Positions 18,357-28,854 of a stretch of DNA of 64,000 nt are shown here, piece by piece; within the stretch, counting starts at the first letter, position 1, and each line of letters starts with the position of its first letter. Position numbers and translations under genes: made by a program. The stretch comes from Pomphorhynchus laevis. Its lineage: Eukaryota > Acanthocephala > Palaeacanthocephala > Echinorhynchida > Pomphorhynchidae. The notes beneath the pieces were generated by a model. The model saw nothing but the letters and a program-made list of their open reading frames with translations, was not told the origin of the DNA and did no database searches. The DNA lies in assembly GCA_012934845.2 (NCBI GenBank), contig WNNJ02000282.1, positions 1 through 64,000 on the forward strand. The letters run 5' to 3'.

Positions 18357-21300
18357 TTAGAGTGGTGCGTCCTTATCGTGAATTAGAGTTCCTGGTTCTT
18401 GATACCTGTTTCGCATAGCCATCGATGTGGATTTTATAATAAGGAGTGAAATCCTGGCTCTTTCTTGACGGATCAAATCGGGATATGAAAGGTTGTTGTT
18501 GCTCGCTTTAAGTGAAGATATGCGCTTAAGTATCGAGTCCGCTATCTTTCCAATACCACCAACAGTTGAGAAAATCAACGGGTGAAACGAAGCATTTTCT
18601 ATTTTCGCAATCCGCTCTGTATATTTTGCCTGTTTCCGATTTTCATGGTACTTGAAGGGATCCTTCATTGTATCCAAGGAATAAGACGGCGCTAGGTTGT
18701 TGAAAACGCATACGTCCATAAAGGACCGCTCCGTCAGATTCCCGAAGAGGCCAGTACATCTTATGTCTGATCTTGCCTCTCTGTCCCGTGATGTGGCTTG
18801 AGATTCAAAAATGACTGTGTCTGGAACCGGGAGCAATACTGGTTCTGTACATACGAGTCGACAGGTTTCCTTGAGTGATCTAGCAATCTCGTTAGCGACA
18901 CTGTTGTGACGAATGAAGTTGAAACAGCCTGTCTTGCATGAAAGTGCGTGTATTGTTGTTAGAGACACTCCACACGCACACTCACCCAAATAGCGATTCG
19001 GTTTCCACTCGTATCTTATTGAAATCGCGTCGTGAAATTCTGAGGAGGATATGAACAAACCCTCAACAAACCCTGCTGTTAACCACGAGTAGGCACCTTT
19101 CATGCTGGCATTCCATAAAATTGTCTTTAAATCATTTTTAGAGTTACTAGTAATCTCCGTCACTATTCTGTTAAACTTTATTATGTTCATTTCTCTTATC
19201 TGCTTGACTACATTATGCTGAGACGTTTCTAGGGGAACTTCTGAGTGGTCTCTATCTACACTAGCCCTATACATCATGCGTGATTTCTCGTATTCATTAT
19301 AGCATTCTTGAGTATAGTCGACTATACCAAGTCCTCCATATCTGCATGGTAAAGCTACTATTCTACTTGACTCATCGTCGAGGCTGTTGATTCCCAGCAT
19401 TCCCGGCAAAAGATTATGAAGTATCGCATTCTTTAAAGGTATTAGAAGACAATCTGCTACTTCACATGTTCTAAGAATGTATGAAAATTTGTGTAGCAAA
19501 GCTTTGATTAGCAAAGTGTATCCGGCGAAGGCGTCTCTATCGGCAATCTGTTTTAGCTTTTCTATTTGACCTGACCAATTCGTTACTTTGTTGATTATCT
19601 CGGTTTCAACATATTGTTCGAGCCCAATCATGCTCCCAAGGTATTTGATTCCATCGCATCGAATATCTACACCATCATCCGCGAGTTCATCCAGACAATC
19701 AATATTACAGGTTTTGCCTGTCAATACAGTACATTTTGATGAATTTGTTATGAATCCAAACGCGGGTCCTATTCGGTTAAGCTCTTTCCATACCTTATTT
19801 ATATCGCTTGGTTTGCCCACGCACGCTCCATCATCGGCGTACCAACAGTGTTTAGCGTTTGGAGCTACTTGTTTTAGTTTTCCAATTAGTGGCATCGAGG
19901 CTGCAGCGAATGCTGCCATGGCGAGAGGGTCTCCTTGTATGAAACCTTCTGTTGATTTTAATATTGAGTTATCCACCACCAGCATCGAAGGTTGAATGTA
20001 GGTATTGTGCAATATCGTCGACATTGCGGGACAGATGAATTTCATATTTTCCAGTGCCATTTTTCGGTTGCAGTTATTAAAGGCATTGGTTGCATCTATT
20101 AGTAAGATGCATTCATCAGAAGATTGACTAAACGCATCTCGAATCGTGTGAATAGCAATCTCTGTTCCACATCTTTGGCCTGCACAAAGTTGCGTAAAAC
20201 CACATACACTCCTAACATCTTTTCCAATAAATGACAACACGGTACGTCCCGCAATCCGTCTCAATACTTCTCCTACTCCAATGGGTCTAATCCCATTATG
20301 CTTTTCCAGCGGTATAAGGCGACTGACTGTGAACGCTTGTAACGCTACTGGATTTAACTTTTCGCTTGAAATCTTTATTACAAATCCGCATATCGCTGCG
20401 GCAAGACGTTTTGAGGCTAATCCATGTATTGTTAGAAATTTACGCCACTCATCTGCACATACTCCCGAAGGCCCGGCAGATCCCTTGGTACTTTTGGACG
20501 CTTTAATTATATCATCAGGTGTGATATCGAAAAACCTTGTGTCGTGATGATCCACACAACCAGCCATTTTTTCTTTCAGAAGGTATTCTTCGTTCACCGT
20601 AGAGGCTCTTGGGTGGAGTTCTTCTAATTTTTCGAGTACCGTTTTGCCTTGAATTATTGTTCCAGCAGCCAAAACTCCTGAGTGTTGTCCTTTGTCTAGC
20701 AACCTTGATGCCTTTCCGTATTTTCCAGATTTAATCAATTTAACTGTTTTCTCGATCACGAAAGATTCTGGTAGCTTATTATTTTCAATGTTATCCTTTC
20801 TCATTTTCTGTAGGTAGGATGCTTCGGACATAAGTTCGTTAAGTTTCAAATCTTTGAGTAATGTTAATCTTCTTTCTAGGGTTTTTCGTAGTAAGTTAAC
20901 CTTCCGCGTTGGCGGCCTCTGCAATAGCAGTTGACATAGCATAGTAGATCGAACTAGAGGATCGTATGCGCATACATTTGACTGATTGAAATACTCGAAA
21001 CATTCACTCAAAAGATCAATAAATTTCTGACTGGCGCCACATTTGGGAAGCGCAAAATGATTTGGGATCCATTTTATTACCTCCGTAAAACCAGTGTTCC
21101 AAAATAGATTCTGATTGGTAGCATAATTGATTGGTGACAAGGCACACGCGCTCGAGACTTCGGCGATAGAATCGACGTTTGTTGCATTATGCATTTCTAG
21201 CACTTTATCGGTAGTATTTGCTCTAGGTTGATGAACAGGGTCATTGTATACAGTTTTCGTCTTTCTAGTACAGTTCGGAGCTCTGCAGTTTATGCAGTTC

Positions 21301-21395
21301 GAGCCTGCTTTTGCGCACCAGCAACCTTTGCATCTTGCTGCATCAGTGTTACATGAGCAGCATGGTCTACTTGTAGACGGTTTGCCACGAGGCAT
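18357..21395 (-). CDS. RLE-5 polyprotein: CXC, RT, CCHC, RLE
   Basis: Intact ORF of 1012 aa from the ATG at 21395 (MPRGKPSTS). CXC domain: CCSCNTDAARCKGCWC, CINC, NCTRK. RT: AGPSGVCADEW, IPLEKHNGIRPIGVGE, motif A LLIDATNAFNNCNR, motif B EGFIQGDPLAMAAFA (Ile instead of the usual Thr before QGDP), YADDGACVG, FITNSSKC (Asn-Ser where relatives have Asn-Pro), YLGSMIG. Knuckle CACGVSLTTIHALSC. RLE: ARSDIRCTGL, FMDVCVFN, NRKQAKYTERI. All catalytic residues are present. With two near-identical progeny nearby, it or a sister copy was competent recently. Confidence 0.92.
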   Translation of the reverse strand: MPRGKPSTSRPCCSCNTDAARCKGCWCAKAGSNCINCRAPNCTRKTKTVYNDPVHQPRANTTDKVLEMHNATNVDSIAEVSSACALSPINYATNQNLFWNTGFTEVIKWIPNHFALPKCGASQKFIDLLSECFEYFNQSNVCAYDPLVRSTMLCQLLLQRPPTRKVNLLRKTLERRLTLLKDLKLNELMSEASYLQKMRKDNIENNKLPESFVIEKTVKLIKSGKYGKASRLLDKGQHSGVLAAGTIIQGKTVLEKLEELHPRASTVNEEYLLKEKMAGCVDHHDTRFFDITPDDIIKASKSTKGSAGPSGVCADEWRKFLTIHGLASKRLAAAICGFVIKISSEKLNPVALQAFTVSRLIPLEKHNGIRPIGVGEVLRRIAGRTVLSFIGKDVRSVCGFTQLCAGQRCGTEIAIHTIRDAFSQSSDECILLIDATNAFNNCNRKMALENMKFICPAMSTILHNTYIQPSMLVVDNSILKSTEGFIQGDPLAMAAFAAASMPLIGKLKQVAPNAKHCWYADDGACVGKPSDINKVWKELNRIGPAFGFITNSSKCTVLTGKTCNIDCLDELADDGVDIRCDGIKYLGSMIGLEQYVETEIINKVTNWSGQIEKLKQIADRDAFAGYTLLIKALLHKFSYILRTCEVADCLLIPLKNAILHNLLPGMLGINSLDDESSRIVALPCRYGGLGIVDYTQECYNEYEKSRMMYRASVDRDHSEVPLETSQHNVVKQIREMNIIKFNRIVTEITSNSKNDLKTILWNASMKGAYSWLTAGFVEGLFISSSEFHDAISIRYEWKPNRYLGECACGVSLTTIHALSCKTGCFNFIRHNSVANEIARSLKETCRLVCTEPVLLPVPDTVIFESQATSRDREARSDIRCTGLFGNLTERSFMDVCVFNNLAPSYSLDTMKDPFKYHENRKQAKYTERIAKIENASFHPLIFSTVGGIGKIADSILKRISSLKASNNNLSYPDLIRQERARISLLIIKSTSMAMRNRYQEPGTLIHDKDAPL

Positions 21396-21731
21396 TGCCA
21401 CTCCCTCAGTGTAAGTAATGTAAGTATTTGTTAGTTAGCAGCTAAGAATTTTAATTGTAATTTGTGTAATATGATTGTAAGTAGTTAATGGGTATCAAGA
21501 CAGTTTAAACTCAATATGCACACTAGTCAGAGCCCTTGTATCTCGGGATGACTGCTGGAAAGTCGATTGTAATTTGTGTATGTTATTTATTGTATGTTAT
21601 TTTATTGTCGTGAGATTGTCGTGAGGTTGTCGTGAGGTTGTCGTGAGTTTTAGTTTGTTATATTGAATTTGTATGTTATTTTATTGTATGTTTATCAGAA
21701 ACCAAATTTTTTAAACCAAATATTTTAATTA
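21396..21731 (-). promoter_or_regulatory. RLE-5 leader holding seeds of two satellites
   Basis: The leader motif (TCTTGAT...TTAACTACTTACAA on the sense strand) lies at about 21477-21510. Upstream, at about 21606-21650, there are three to four copies of an 11-bp unit ACGACAACCTC; its core ACGACAACCT is the core of the 14-bp array at 34113. At 21553-21574 sits one copy of the sequence that forms the 13-bp array at 52128, with its flank (22 nt identical to about 52815-52838). Promoter function is inferred. Confidence 0.6.
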
Positions 21732-21746
21732 TAATAATTATTATTA

Positions 21747-22283
21747 CTATTTTTTTTTATAATATAAATTATTCAATAATAAGACAGCTTAAAGGTTACC
21801 CTCTAATGGGTCCAAAGTGGCAATTCAAATTCTGAATTTTTAGTTCAAAGGGAGTTGATCGTACAAATCGACTTAGAGTGGTGCGTCCTTATCGTGAATT
21901 AGAGTTCCTGGTTCTTGATACCTGTTTCGCATAGCCATCGATGTGGATTTTATAATAAGGAGTGAAATCCTGGCTCTTTCTTGACGGATCAAATCGGGAT
22001 ATGAAAGGTTGTTGTTGCTCGCTTTAAGTGAAGATATGCGCTTAAGTATCGAGTCCGCTATCTTTCCAATACCACCAACAGTTGAGAAAATCAACGGGTG
22101 AAATGAAGCATTTTCTATTTTCGCAATCCGCTCTGTATATTTTGCCTGCTTCCGATTTTCATGGTACTTGAAGGGATCCTTCATTGTATCCAAGGAATAA
22201 GACGGCGCTAGGTTGTTGAAAACGCATACGTCCATAAAGGACCGCTCCGTCAGATTCCCGAAGAGGCCAGTACATCTTATATC
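21747..22283 (-). mobile_element. 5'-truncated daughter of RLE-5
   Basis: Covers the RLE domain from DIRCTGLFGN, the C-terminus (stop at 21873) and the 3' UTR with its hairpin (21794-21813). A handful of mismatches to RLE-5 are visible. It was inserted immediately beside the 5' tip of RLE-5. A short repeat ATTATTACT at both sides may be its target duplication. Confidence 0.88.
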
Positions 22284-22298
22284 TATAATTATTACTTT

Positions 22299-22422
22299 TT
22301 TTTTTTTTAATAATAATAATTTATTCGAAAATTTTACAAGCATTGTTACCCGCAAATGGGTCATATAATATTAGCGTTAATAACATTGATAAAAATACGT
22401 TTGAATATTTATGCGTCTCCTT
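22299..22422 (-). mobile_element. RLE-13: 3' UTR-only fragment
   Basis: A non-coding tail fragment with T run (A tail on the sense strand) at 22299-22310 and the family hairpin GACCCATTTGCGGGTAAC (22345-22362). It resembles no other 3' UTR in the window outside the hairpin, so it represents another lineage. Its truncated end runs into an inverted repeat. Confidence 0.7.
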
Positions 22423-22435
22423 GACGCATAAATAT
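22405..22435. repeat. Perfect 13-bp inverted repeat at truncated end of RLE-13
   Basis: ATATTTATGCGTC (22405-22417), loop TCCTT, then the exact complement GACGCATAAATAT (22423-22435). It is followed directly by ATT-rich target DNA. The geometry is the same as at 18175-18210. Confidence 0.88.
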
Positions 22436-22515
22436 AATTATTACTATTAACATTATTCTATAATTATTATAATTATAGAATAATTTTCTATAATTATTAT
22501 TCTATAATTATTATT

Positions 22516-25500
22516 TTTTTTTAAGAGAGAATAATTTTTTTTATAAGAACTCCAAAATGTACAAACAAACACAGAAAACGTGATGCGTCAAATAATTTAA
22601 AAGAATATTGTACGTTTTTTCATTTAGCGCGCAGGGCGATTGCGAGCAGAACGGGCACCCCGAACGCATAAAGAAATTGAGCGAGCCAGTTGTATGCCAA
22701 TCGTTGACCGAAGACGTGTCAATTCCTCTGCATATGTGTGTCTTTTTCTAATTGCCAATTTACGAGCAATGCGCTGAATTATCGTGACCGACGATTTACT
22801 TTCACCACCAAAACAAGAAAACACCAATGGCGCAAAGTTTGCCCTCTCTATTAGTATGACTCTCTCTTGATACTTTGCGATTTTTCGCTTTTCGTGGAAT
22901 TCAAAGGCGGACGTTGTTGACTTCGAGAGGTTGGACGGCGCGAATGCGTTGAATACGCATGTGTCGAATAAAGTTCGCTCAGAACGACCTCCGTAAAATC
23001 CATAGCAAGCAATGTCTAAACGTGCTTCATGATCTCTAGAAGTGCTTGTGCGCTCGAACACGATACTATGATGTACTGATTTCAAAGCTGGTTCTGTCTG
23101 GACATTATCGCAAATTTCGGTCATGGTATTGGATAATATATCACGAATCAAATCGTGTCTAATCGAAGGATGACCTCCAGTTGGACAAGTTAGTGAGTGT
23201 GCCAGTGATGTTCGTTCACCGCATGGGCAATGTAAGGGAACATCGCAAGACAGTCTATTGTACCGAGCTCCAATTGCATCCCGAAATTCCATATTATTAA
23301 GACGAGTACAACGGTCATTTGTAGGATACGTGGATAGCCATGAGGAAGCACCCTTGACTTGTAGGTGCTCCAATATGCATATAGTAGTTTTATCTAAATC
23401 AGATAGCTTATCCATAAGTAGCGATTTGTGCATCTCGTTTTTTGATGTGCGTATCTGGGAAATATACTTATCTTGCTCCGCCTTTAACTCAACCCCATAC
23501 AAGCCGCCTAAATAAGGAAGACATAGCTTCTCAGAGTTTTCGAACTCTACTTGTGCTGTGACTCGTGGGTCAACTATGCCTAGACCACCATGTCTTAATG
23601 GGAGCGAAAATAATGGCCACATGGAATTGTCGTTCGTTGAGTTCAAATTAAAAAGTTCGTCAAAGCGACGCCGAATAGTATCATTTAATTCATCGAACCA
23701 GCCATTTAAGCAATTCGTCGTTCGTTGCATGTGTATATATTTATGCTGCAAAGCTCTGGTCATACTAGCATAGCATACCTGTAAATCAATAACACCGACG
23801 TCAGCTAAATGATCAACAAGTAAGCAGTATTTAGAAATTTTGGAGCTTATCGTTTTGTGAATATAATTATCATCCCCGATCGGAGCACCCAATACTATGG
23901 TTCCATCGACGGCGATTTTTATTCCTGTGTCTTTAAACAGTTTGTACATATCAGTGGCTTTATCAGGTGTAGTTAGCAGCACACACTTTTCTTTATTTAT
24001 ATTGAATCCAAAAGCAGGTCCGTGTTCGCATAGAAATTTGAATGAGTTGTAGATTTGATTAGTTTCACCGACTAAATTACCATCATCCGCGTACCAGAAT
24101 TGATTGATACGAGGGAATTTGTCTTCGATGACCTTCAATAGCGGTATGGTCGCTACTGCGTAAGCAGACATTGATAGTACATCGCCCTGTGTGAAGCCTT
24201 CGTAAGATGTTATAAATTCATTTCCAATCGATAATTGGGATGGACTATCATAGAGGTTGTGCAATACTGTAGACATCGATGGACATATGCGAGAAATGTT
24301 AATAAGAGCTGCTGATCTGTTAATTCTATTAAATGCATTATCTGCGTCGATCGTCAAAAGAACTGCGTCAGGATTTCTGAACAAGCAATCACGAACTGCG
24401 TGGGTGACACACTCAACTCCGGCTCGCTGACCAGCACACATTTGTAATCGTCCACAAACTTGTTGTATGTCGTCTGAAAGGAGAGAGAGAATAGCCTTTG
24501 ACATTATTCTTCTACTAACGTCTCCAATGCCTATAGGCCTTATACCTGATTCTTTCGTTAAGGCAATTAATCTATTAGTAGTCAGTACTTTTGTAACATC
24601 ATTAGGCAAGTGTTCAGTTGCTAGAGACCGTGCAAATATTGAGAGAGCTTCAGCCAATTGTATTGATTCGTTACCAAATTTTGTTAGCATATTCATCCAA
24701 GCTAACGCATCTAAGCCAGAAGGACCTGCACCACCTTTCACCCGTTTGGCCATGTGTATAATTAATTCACTGTTAATAGAATCGAATATCACTGAATGGA
24801 AACTTGGAGCAGTAATTTGGACCTTCCAGTTAATAGCATCTGGATTCAATGGAGCCTGCGCAGGGTGTTTGTCAAGTAATAATTCTCGTACGGATCTAGA
24901 ACCAACCAAATCATCAGGTAGCAAGGGAACTCCAACTTTAGACTCAGGATCTAAAAGATGTATTGCTGTGCTCAATCTAGAGCTCTCTACTAGTGAGATG
25001 AAGCTTTTGCGCCAGTCGTTTGTTTTTGGTGATTTCACTTTCAATGTTTTCATACTTTGCAGCGCCAAGGCTTCCGCATATAATTTACCAAATTCATTCT
25101 TGAACCACAGATCTAGTCGTCGTGATAAAGTTGCTTTTAATGATTTAATAGTATTACGTACGTTCCTTTGTAGAATTAGATGACTAAAGATTATGTACTT
25201 ATGAAAATCTTCCGAATTAGTTAACGAATCCCTGTATATACGTGCAAGCTCTGATATAAATTTTTTGGATTCTATACATTTCGGAAGTCTGAATAAGTTA
25301 GGTTGCCAATGTACAACTCTCGTAAAGATGTCGATCACGGATAAATTTTCAGTCTCCTGATATATCGTATGTGCAATCGATAATTAGTGGATGAGCAACA
25401 TGACAACCTCTATAATATGACATTGATAGGTTTGAATTAGTTTGTTTCATGGTTGACATAGACACATTAGTTATATCAGTTGGACTGGAATCAACATGAT

Positions 25501-25803
25501 GATTTGTACAATTTACTGCGGAACAGTTTAAGCAAAATATTTTCTTCTTAGCACACTGACAGCCTTTGCATTTCGCGTTTGGGCCATTGCATGAACAGCA
25601 TTTCAGCTCAGTCGCAGGTTTGCCCTTTGGCATTAATTGAGGATTGTTATTTGCTTTGTATTTAGATGTTTTCTTGAAAAATACTTCTTCTGCCTTCGCT
25701 GTCAGACCAAAATAATAATAATAATAATCTTGTAATCGAATTTATCTTGTAATCGAATTTATCGTTCTTTGTAAGTATTTAACAATCAAGACAATTTTAG
25801 CTC
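22516..25803 (-). mobile_element. RLE-6: full-length CXC-RT-RLE retrotransposon
   Basis: A 3.3-kb minus-strand element flanked by a perfect 17-bp direct repeat ATTCTATAATTATTATT (22499-22515 and 25804-25820). The 5' tip (25771-25803) carries the leader motif and shares 34 identical bases with the tip of RLE-2. The 3' UTR lacks the hairpin. A truncated daughter with near-identical sequence is at 7073-7768. Confidence 0.92.
22624..25633 (-). pseudogene. RLE-6 polyprotein, one frameshift
   Basis: Starts at ATG 25633 (MPKGKPATE) with the CXC domain (CCSCNGPNAKCKGCQC, CLNC, NCTNH). A frameshift near 25350-25375, in the linker between CXC and RT, splits the ORF; the rest is open to the stop at 22624. 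RT: AGPSGLDALAW, GIRPIGIGD, LLTIDADNAFNRINR, GFTQGDVLSMSAYA (Val instead of Pro after QGD), YADDGNLVG, FNINKEKC. Knuckle CPCGERTSLAHSLTC. RLE: ARLDIACYGF, LFDTCVFN, KRKIAKYQERV. The RT-RLE part is whole. A perfect target duplication and the near-identical daughter argue that the frameshift is young. Confidence 0.9.
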
Positions 25804-25820
25804 ATTCTATAATTATTATT

Positions 25821-26270
25821 ATTTTTTTTTTAATCTATTATTATTATTTTACAATCTCTGGGTTACCCGCAAATGGGCCCGTAAATGATAATTAAGTTCA
25901 GTTTGGGTTCAAAATTCTGGACGTCCGATTGCAGATCGCGTTCCTCTGATGCATCGCGATGTCATTTTTGCAAGTAATAGGCCTAGACGCGTTCTAAGCT
26001 TTGTAAGCTCGTCGGGGTATCTGCTTGCTCGCTTATTTGCCAATTTAGATGCGATCCGTCTTAAAAGTTGTGTGGCATTTTCACCGCTTCCACCTGAGAA
26101 TGAGAAGACGGCGGGTACAAGAGACCCCCGCTCGAACTCTGTTATTCTTTCGAGATATTTACTGCGCTTTCGCTGTTGGTGGTACTTATAGCAGGACTCT
26201 GGTGTCTTGGAGGAGTTGGACTGAGCGAAAGCGTTAAACACGCAAATGTCGAAGAAAGTTCGCTCACTCA
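25821..26270 (-). mobile_element. RLE-12: 5'-truncated RLE fragment
   Basis: Encodes 121 residues from the RLE (SERTFFDICVFNAFAQSN, QRKRSKYLERI) to the C-terminus GTRSAIGRP, stopping at 25909, then a 3' UTR with GGGCCCATTTGCGGGTAACC (25861-25880). It is related to RLE-6, -7 and -8 but distinct. The truncated end passes into a cluster of inverted repeats of its own sequence. Confidence 0.85.
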
Positions 26271-26350
26271 ATTAGTGAGCGAACTCAAAGTTCGCTCACT
26301 CAAGAGTTTGAGCGAACTCAAAGTTCGCTCAAGTTCGCTCACTCAAAGTT
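26256..26350. repeat. Serial foldback cluster at truncated end of RLE-12
   Basis: The 13-mer AAGTTCGCTCACT, or parts of it, appears alternately in direct and inverted form at least six times (AGTGAGCGAACT, AGTTCGCTCACTC, GAGCGAACT and so on) before the ATT-rich target resumes. Only the first copy is element sequence. This looks like several rounds of snap-back copying of one cDNA end. Confidence 0.85.
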
Positions 26351-26365
26351 CGCTCACATAATTAT

Positions 26366-28736
26366 TTTTTTTTTTTTTTTTTTAATTTATTTTCTTTATT
26401 AGTAAAACATAAAATTAAAGGTAACCCTCTAATGGGCCCTATTTGTCAATTCAAAAAAAAATAATTATCTGTATGTGTAGTTATGCAAAAACTGGACGAT
26501 GAAACGCCGATCTGGATCCTCTAATGCACCGGGATACCATCCTTGCGAGACGGATGCCTATTCTACAACGCAGCGTTGAAATTACATCCGAATACTTAAC
26601 CTCTGCTCTTTCGGCGATAGTATTCGCGATTTTTTTCAGAAGACTTTCCGTGCCCTTACCTGCACCTCCAGAGTTCGACAATACAACAGGAATGAAAGAT
26701 GCTCTTTCAATTTCGGTTATTCTTTCTAGATATTTATTTCTTTTTCGGCTTTCGTGATACTCAAAACACGCACTTGGATTCCTTGATAAATTCGACGGCG
26801 CGAGCGCATTAAAAATGCAAACATCTATTAAAGTACGTTCCGTCTTGTCACTAAACAATCCGTTGCATGATATGTCCAATCTCGCTTCTTTATCCTTAGT
26901 AGTTGTTTGTTTCAAGAAAGTTACATTTGAAGAAACAGGCGCCAGTCGAGGTTCGATTTGTACAGATGGACATATCTCAGTAAGCGTGTATGCTAAGAAA
27001 TCCCGTACCACGTCATGTCTCATAGATGGAAGTCCACCAAGTGAACACGAAAGCGAGTGCGCCAGAGAATTTACTGTACCACATTGACAATAGGACGGAG
27101 CGCTTTTTGGAAGAAAACCGTATCGCGCCGCCATAGCGTCTCGAAATTCATCGTTGCTTAGCCTTGAATTCCTTTCATGCGATGGATAAACTGAAAGCCA
27201 TGATGATGCACCTTTGACTGACGAGTGTTCTATTGACCTTCTCAATAAATGATTGCAATTATCGAGAATATTATTGCGATTAATTTTACAACGGGAGATA
27301 TTTTGAGCGCGGATTAGTTTAATTATCGTATCTTGTTTTCCTTTTAGTGATTCGCCGGAGTAACCTTTCAAACATGGAGCGCATAGGGAAGTAGATGATT
27401 CATATTCCGATTGAACCAATGCTGAAGGATCACGTATACTTACGCCACCGTCCCTGTAACTGAGGCAAAGCGTTCTCCATATAAATTCATCACTTGAAAG
27501 ATCGATATTAAACAGCTTAGATATCATCATTTTTATTCTTTCAGACAGAGGACCAATCCAATCTACAGAACATTCACAAGTCCTCAGGAGATGCGACCAT
27601 TTGTGCTGAATTGATCTGATAAAAGCCGTATACGCAACCTGAACATCGAGTTCACCCATATCTACCAACCGTTCAATGGAATTCGATATATCCTGCACAA
27701 ATGATGATACAAACTGCTTAACGTAAGCGTATTTACCGATCGGGGAACCAAGAATTTTCACACCGTTTTCCATTATCGGAATATTGGTGTCACTGAATTC
27801 TGTTTGTAGCGATGTACTGTCATATCCGTTAGAGTAGATTTTACATTTTTCGGGATTGATGTAAAAACCATACTTCGGACCAAGCAACATTAACATTTTG
27901 AAAGCCGCCTTAACCATACTAGGCGGACCAACCATATTACCATCATCAGCATACCATAATTGTTCAACATTGGGGCATTTTTTTATAAGCCGGTATATTA
28001 ATGGTAGCGTTGCGGCACTGAAAGCAGCCATTGAAAAAACATCACCCTGTGTAAATCCTTCTGAAGACCATATGTATTCGTTTCCTGTAGCCATTCGAGT
28101 AGGATCTCTATACAAGTTTGACAATACGACTGATAATGCTGGACAAATATAAGGCATATTACGTAAAGCCAATTTTCTATTAATGCGATTAAAAGCATTG
28201 TCCGCGTCGATGGTGAGAAGTATGTTGTTCTCATTAGAAAGATGTGTTTTCAGAGCATGAATAACACATTCAGTTCCGGCCCGATGTGATGCACAATATT
28301 GTATAGAACCACATGCGTGTTGCAGCTGAGGCTGAACAACTTTGAGTATGGCCTTCGAAATAATTCTTCTGGAGACATCCCCGATACCTATTGGACGAAT
28401 GCCATGAAGTTTGCTTAGTGGAATTAGTCGGCTTGTGGTAAAAGCCTCCATCGAAGTTTTAGGTATTTTACAAGTTGACAAATGCTTTGAGAAGAGAGCC
28501 AGTGCATCCGCTAGATTTCGCGACTCAGTTCCAAACGTAGATAGCATTGCGATCCATGCCTTCGCATCAAGGCCAGATGGGCCTGCTCCACCACTCATTC
28601 TACAAGCAGCCGTGATAATTGAATCTGCGTCAATCGAGTCGAATGCTATCGGATGGAAGACTGCATCGTTTTTCAAGGGGGAAGAAAGGATGGCATCTTC
28701 GTCAAGTAATGCAGGCTCTGGATGCTTGTCGAGAAG
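26366..28736 (-). mobile_element. RLE-7: 5'-truncated RLE retrotransposon
   Basis: Lacks leader, CXC domain and linker; the copy starts in the LLDKHPEPALL block that precedes the RT. 3' UTR hairpin GGGCCCATTAGAGGGTTACC at 26420-26439 and an A tail at 26366-26382. The 9-bp repeat ATAATTATT at both ends (26357-26365 and 28737-28745) is a possible target duplication. Confidence 0.87.
26481..28733 (-). CDS. RLE-7 RT-RLE polyprotein, N-terminus missing
   Basis: Open for 750 residues without a break, with no native start. RT: AGPSGLDAKAW, IPLSKLHGIRPIGIGD, LLTIDADNAFNRINR, GFTQGDVFSMAAFS, YADDGNMVG, YINPEKC, ILGSPIG. Knuckle CQCGTVNSLAHSLSC. RLE: ARLDISCNGL, LIDVCIFN, SRKRNKYLERI. The Val after QGD and the FNRINR motif group it with RLE-6 and RLE-9. 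The intact frame indicates a recent, truncated insertion. Confidence 0.88.
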   Translation of the reverse strand, partial: LDKHPEPALLDEDAILSSPLKNDAVFHPIAFDSIDADSIITAACRMSGGAGPSGLDAKAWIAMLSTFGTESRNLADALALFSKHLSTCKIPKTSMEAFTTSRLIPLSKLHGIRPIGIGDVSRRIISKAILKVVQPQLQHACGSIQYCASHRAGTECVIHALKTHLSNENNILLTIDADNAFNRINRKLALRNMPYICPALSVVLSNLYRDPTRMATGNEYIWSSEGFTQGDVFSMAAFSAATLPLIYRLIKKCPNVEQLWYADDGNMVGPPSMVKAAFKMLMLLGPKYGFYINPEKCKIYSNGYDSTSLQTEFSDTNIPIMENGVKILGSPIGKYAYVKQFVSSFVQDISNSIERLVDMGELDVQVAYTAFIRSIQHKWSHLLRTCECSVDWIGPLSERIKMMISKLFNIDLSSDEFIWRTLCLSYRDGGVSIRDPSALVQSEYESSTSLCAPCLKGYSGESLKGKQDTIIKLIRAQNISRCKINRNNILDNCNHLLRRSIEHSSVKGASSWLSVYPSHERNSRLSNDEFRDAMAARYGFLPKSAPSYCQCGTVNSLAHSLSCSLGGLPSMRHDVVRDFLAYTLTEICPSVQIEPRLAPVSSNVTFLKQTTTKDKEARLDISCNGLFSDKTERTLIDVCIFNALAPSNLSRNPSACFEYHESRKRNKYLERITEIERASFIPVVLSNSGGAGKGTESLLKKIANTIAERAEVKYSDVISTLRCRIGIRLARMVSRCIRGSRSAFHRPVFA

Positions 28737-28854
28737 ATAATTATTACTATTAATAATTATTACTATTAATAATAATACTATCTAATAATACTATTAATAA
28801 TACTAATAATACTATTAATAATACTATTAATTATTACTATCTCACATAATTATT
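28737..28854. repeat. ATT/ACTATTAATA microsatellite target
   Basis: Imperfect repeats of ATAATTATTACTATTA and ATACTATTAATA. The tract separates RLE-7 from RLE-8, and its last 17 bp form the left target duplication of RLE-8. Confidence 0.85.

Larger units (their letters stand above)
18232..21731 (-). mobile_element. RLE-5: full-length CXC-RT-RLE retrotransposon
   Basis: A 3.5-kb minus-strand element with leader, intact ORF, 3' UTR hairpin (18278-18297) and A tail. A 15-bp repeat TAATAATTATTATTA at 18217-18231 and 21732-21746 flanks it, probably a target duplication although low in complexity. Two near-identical truncated daughters lie at 14212-14582 and 21747-22283, so this lineage was one of the most recently active. 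Confidence 0.88.
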
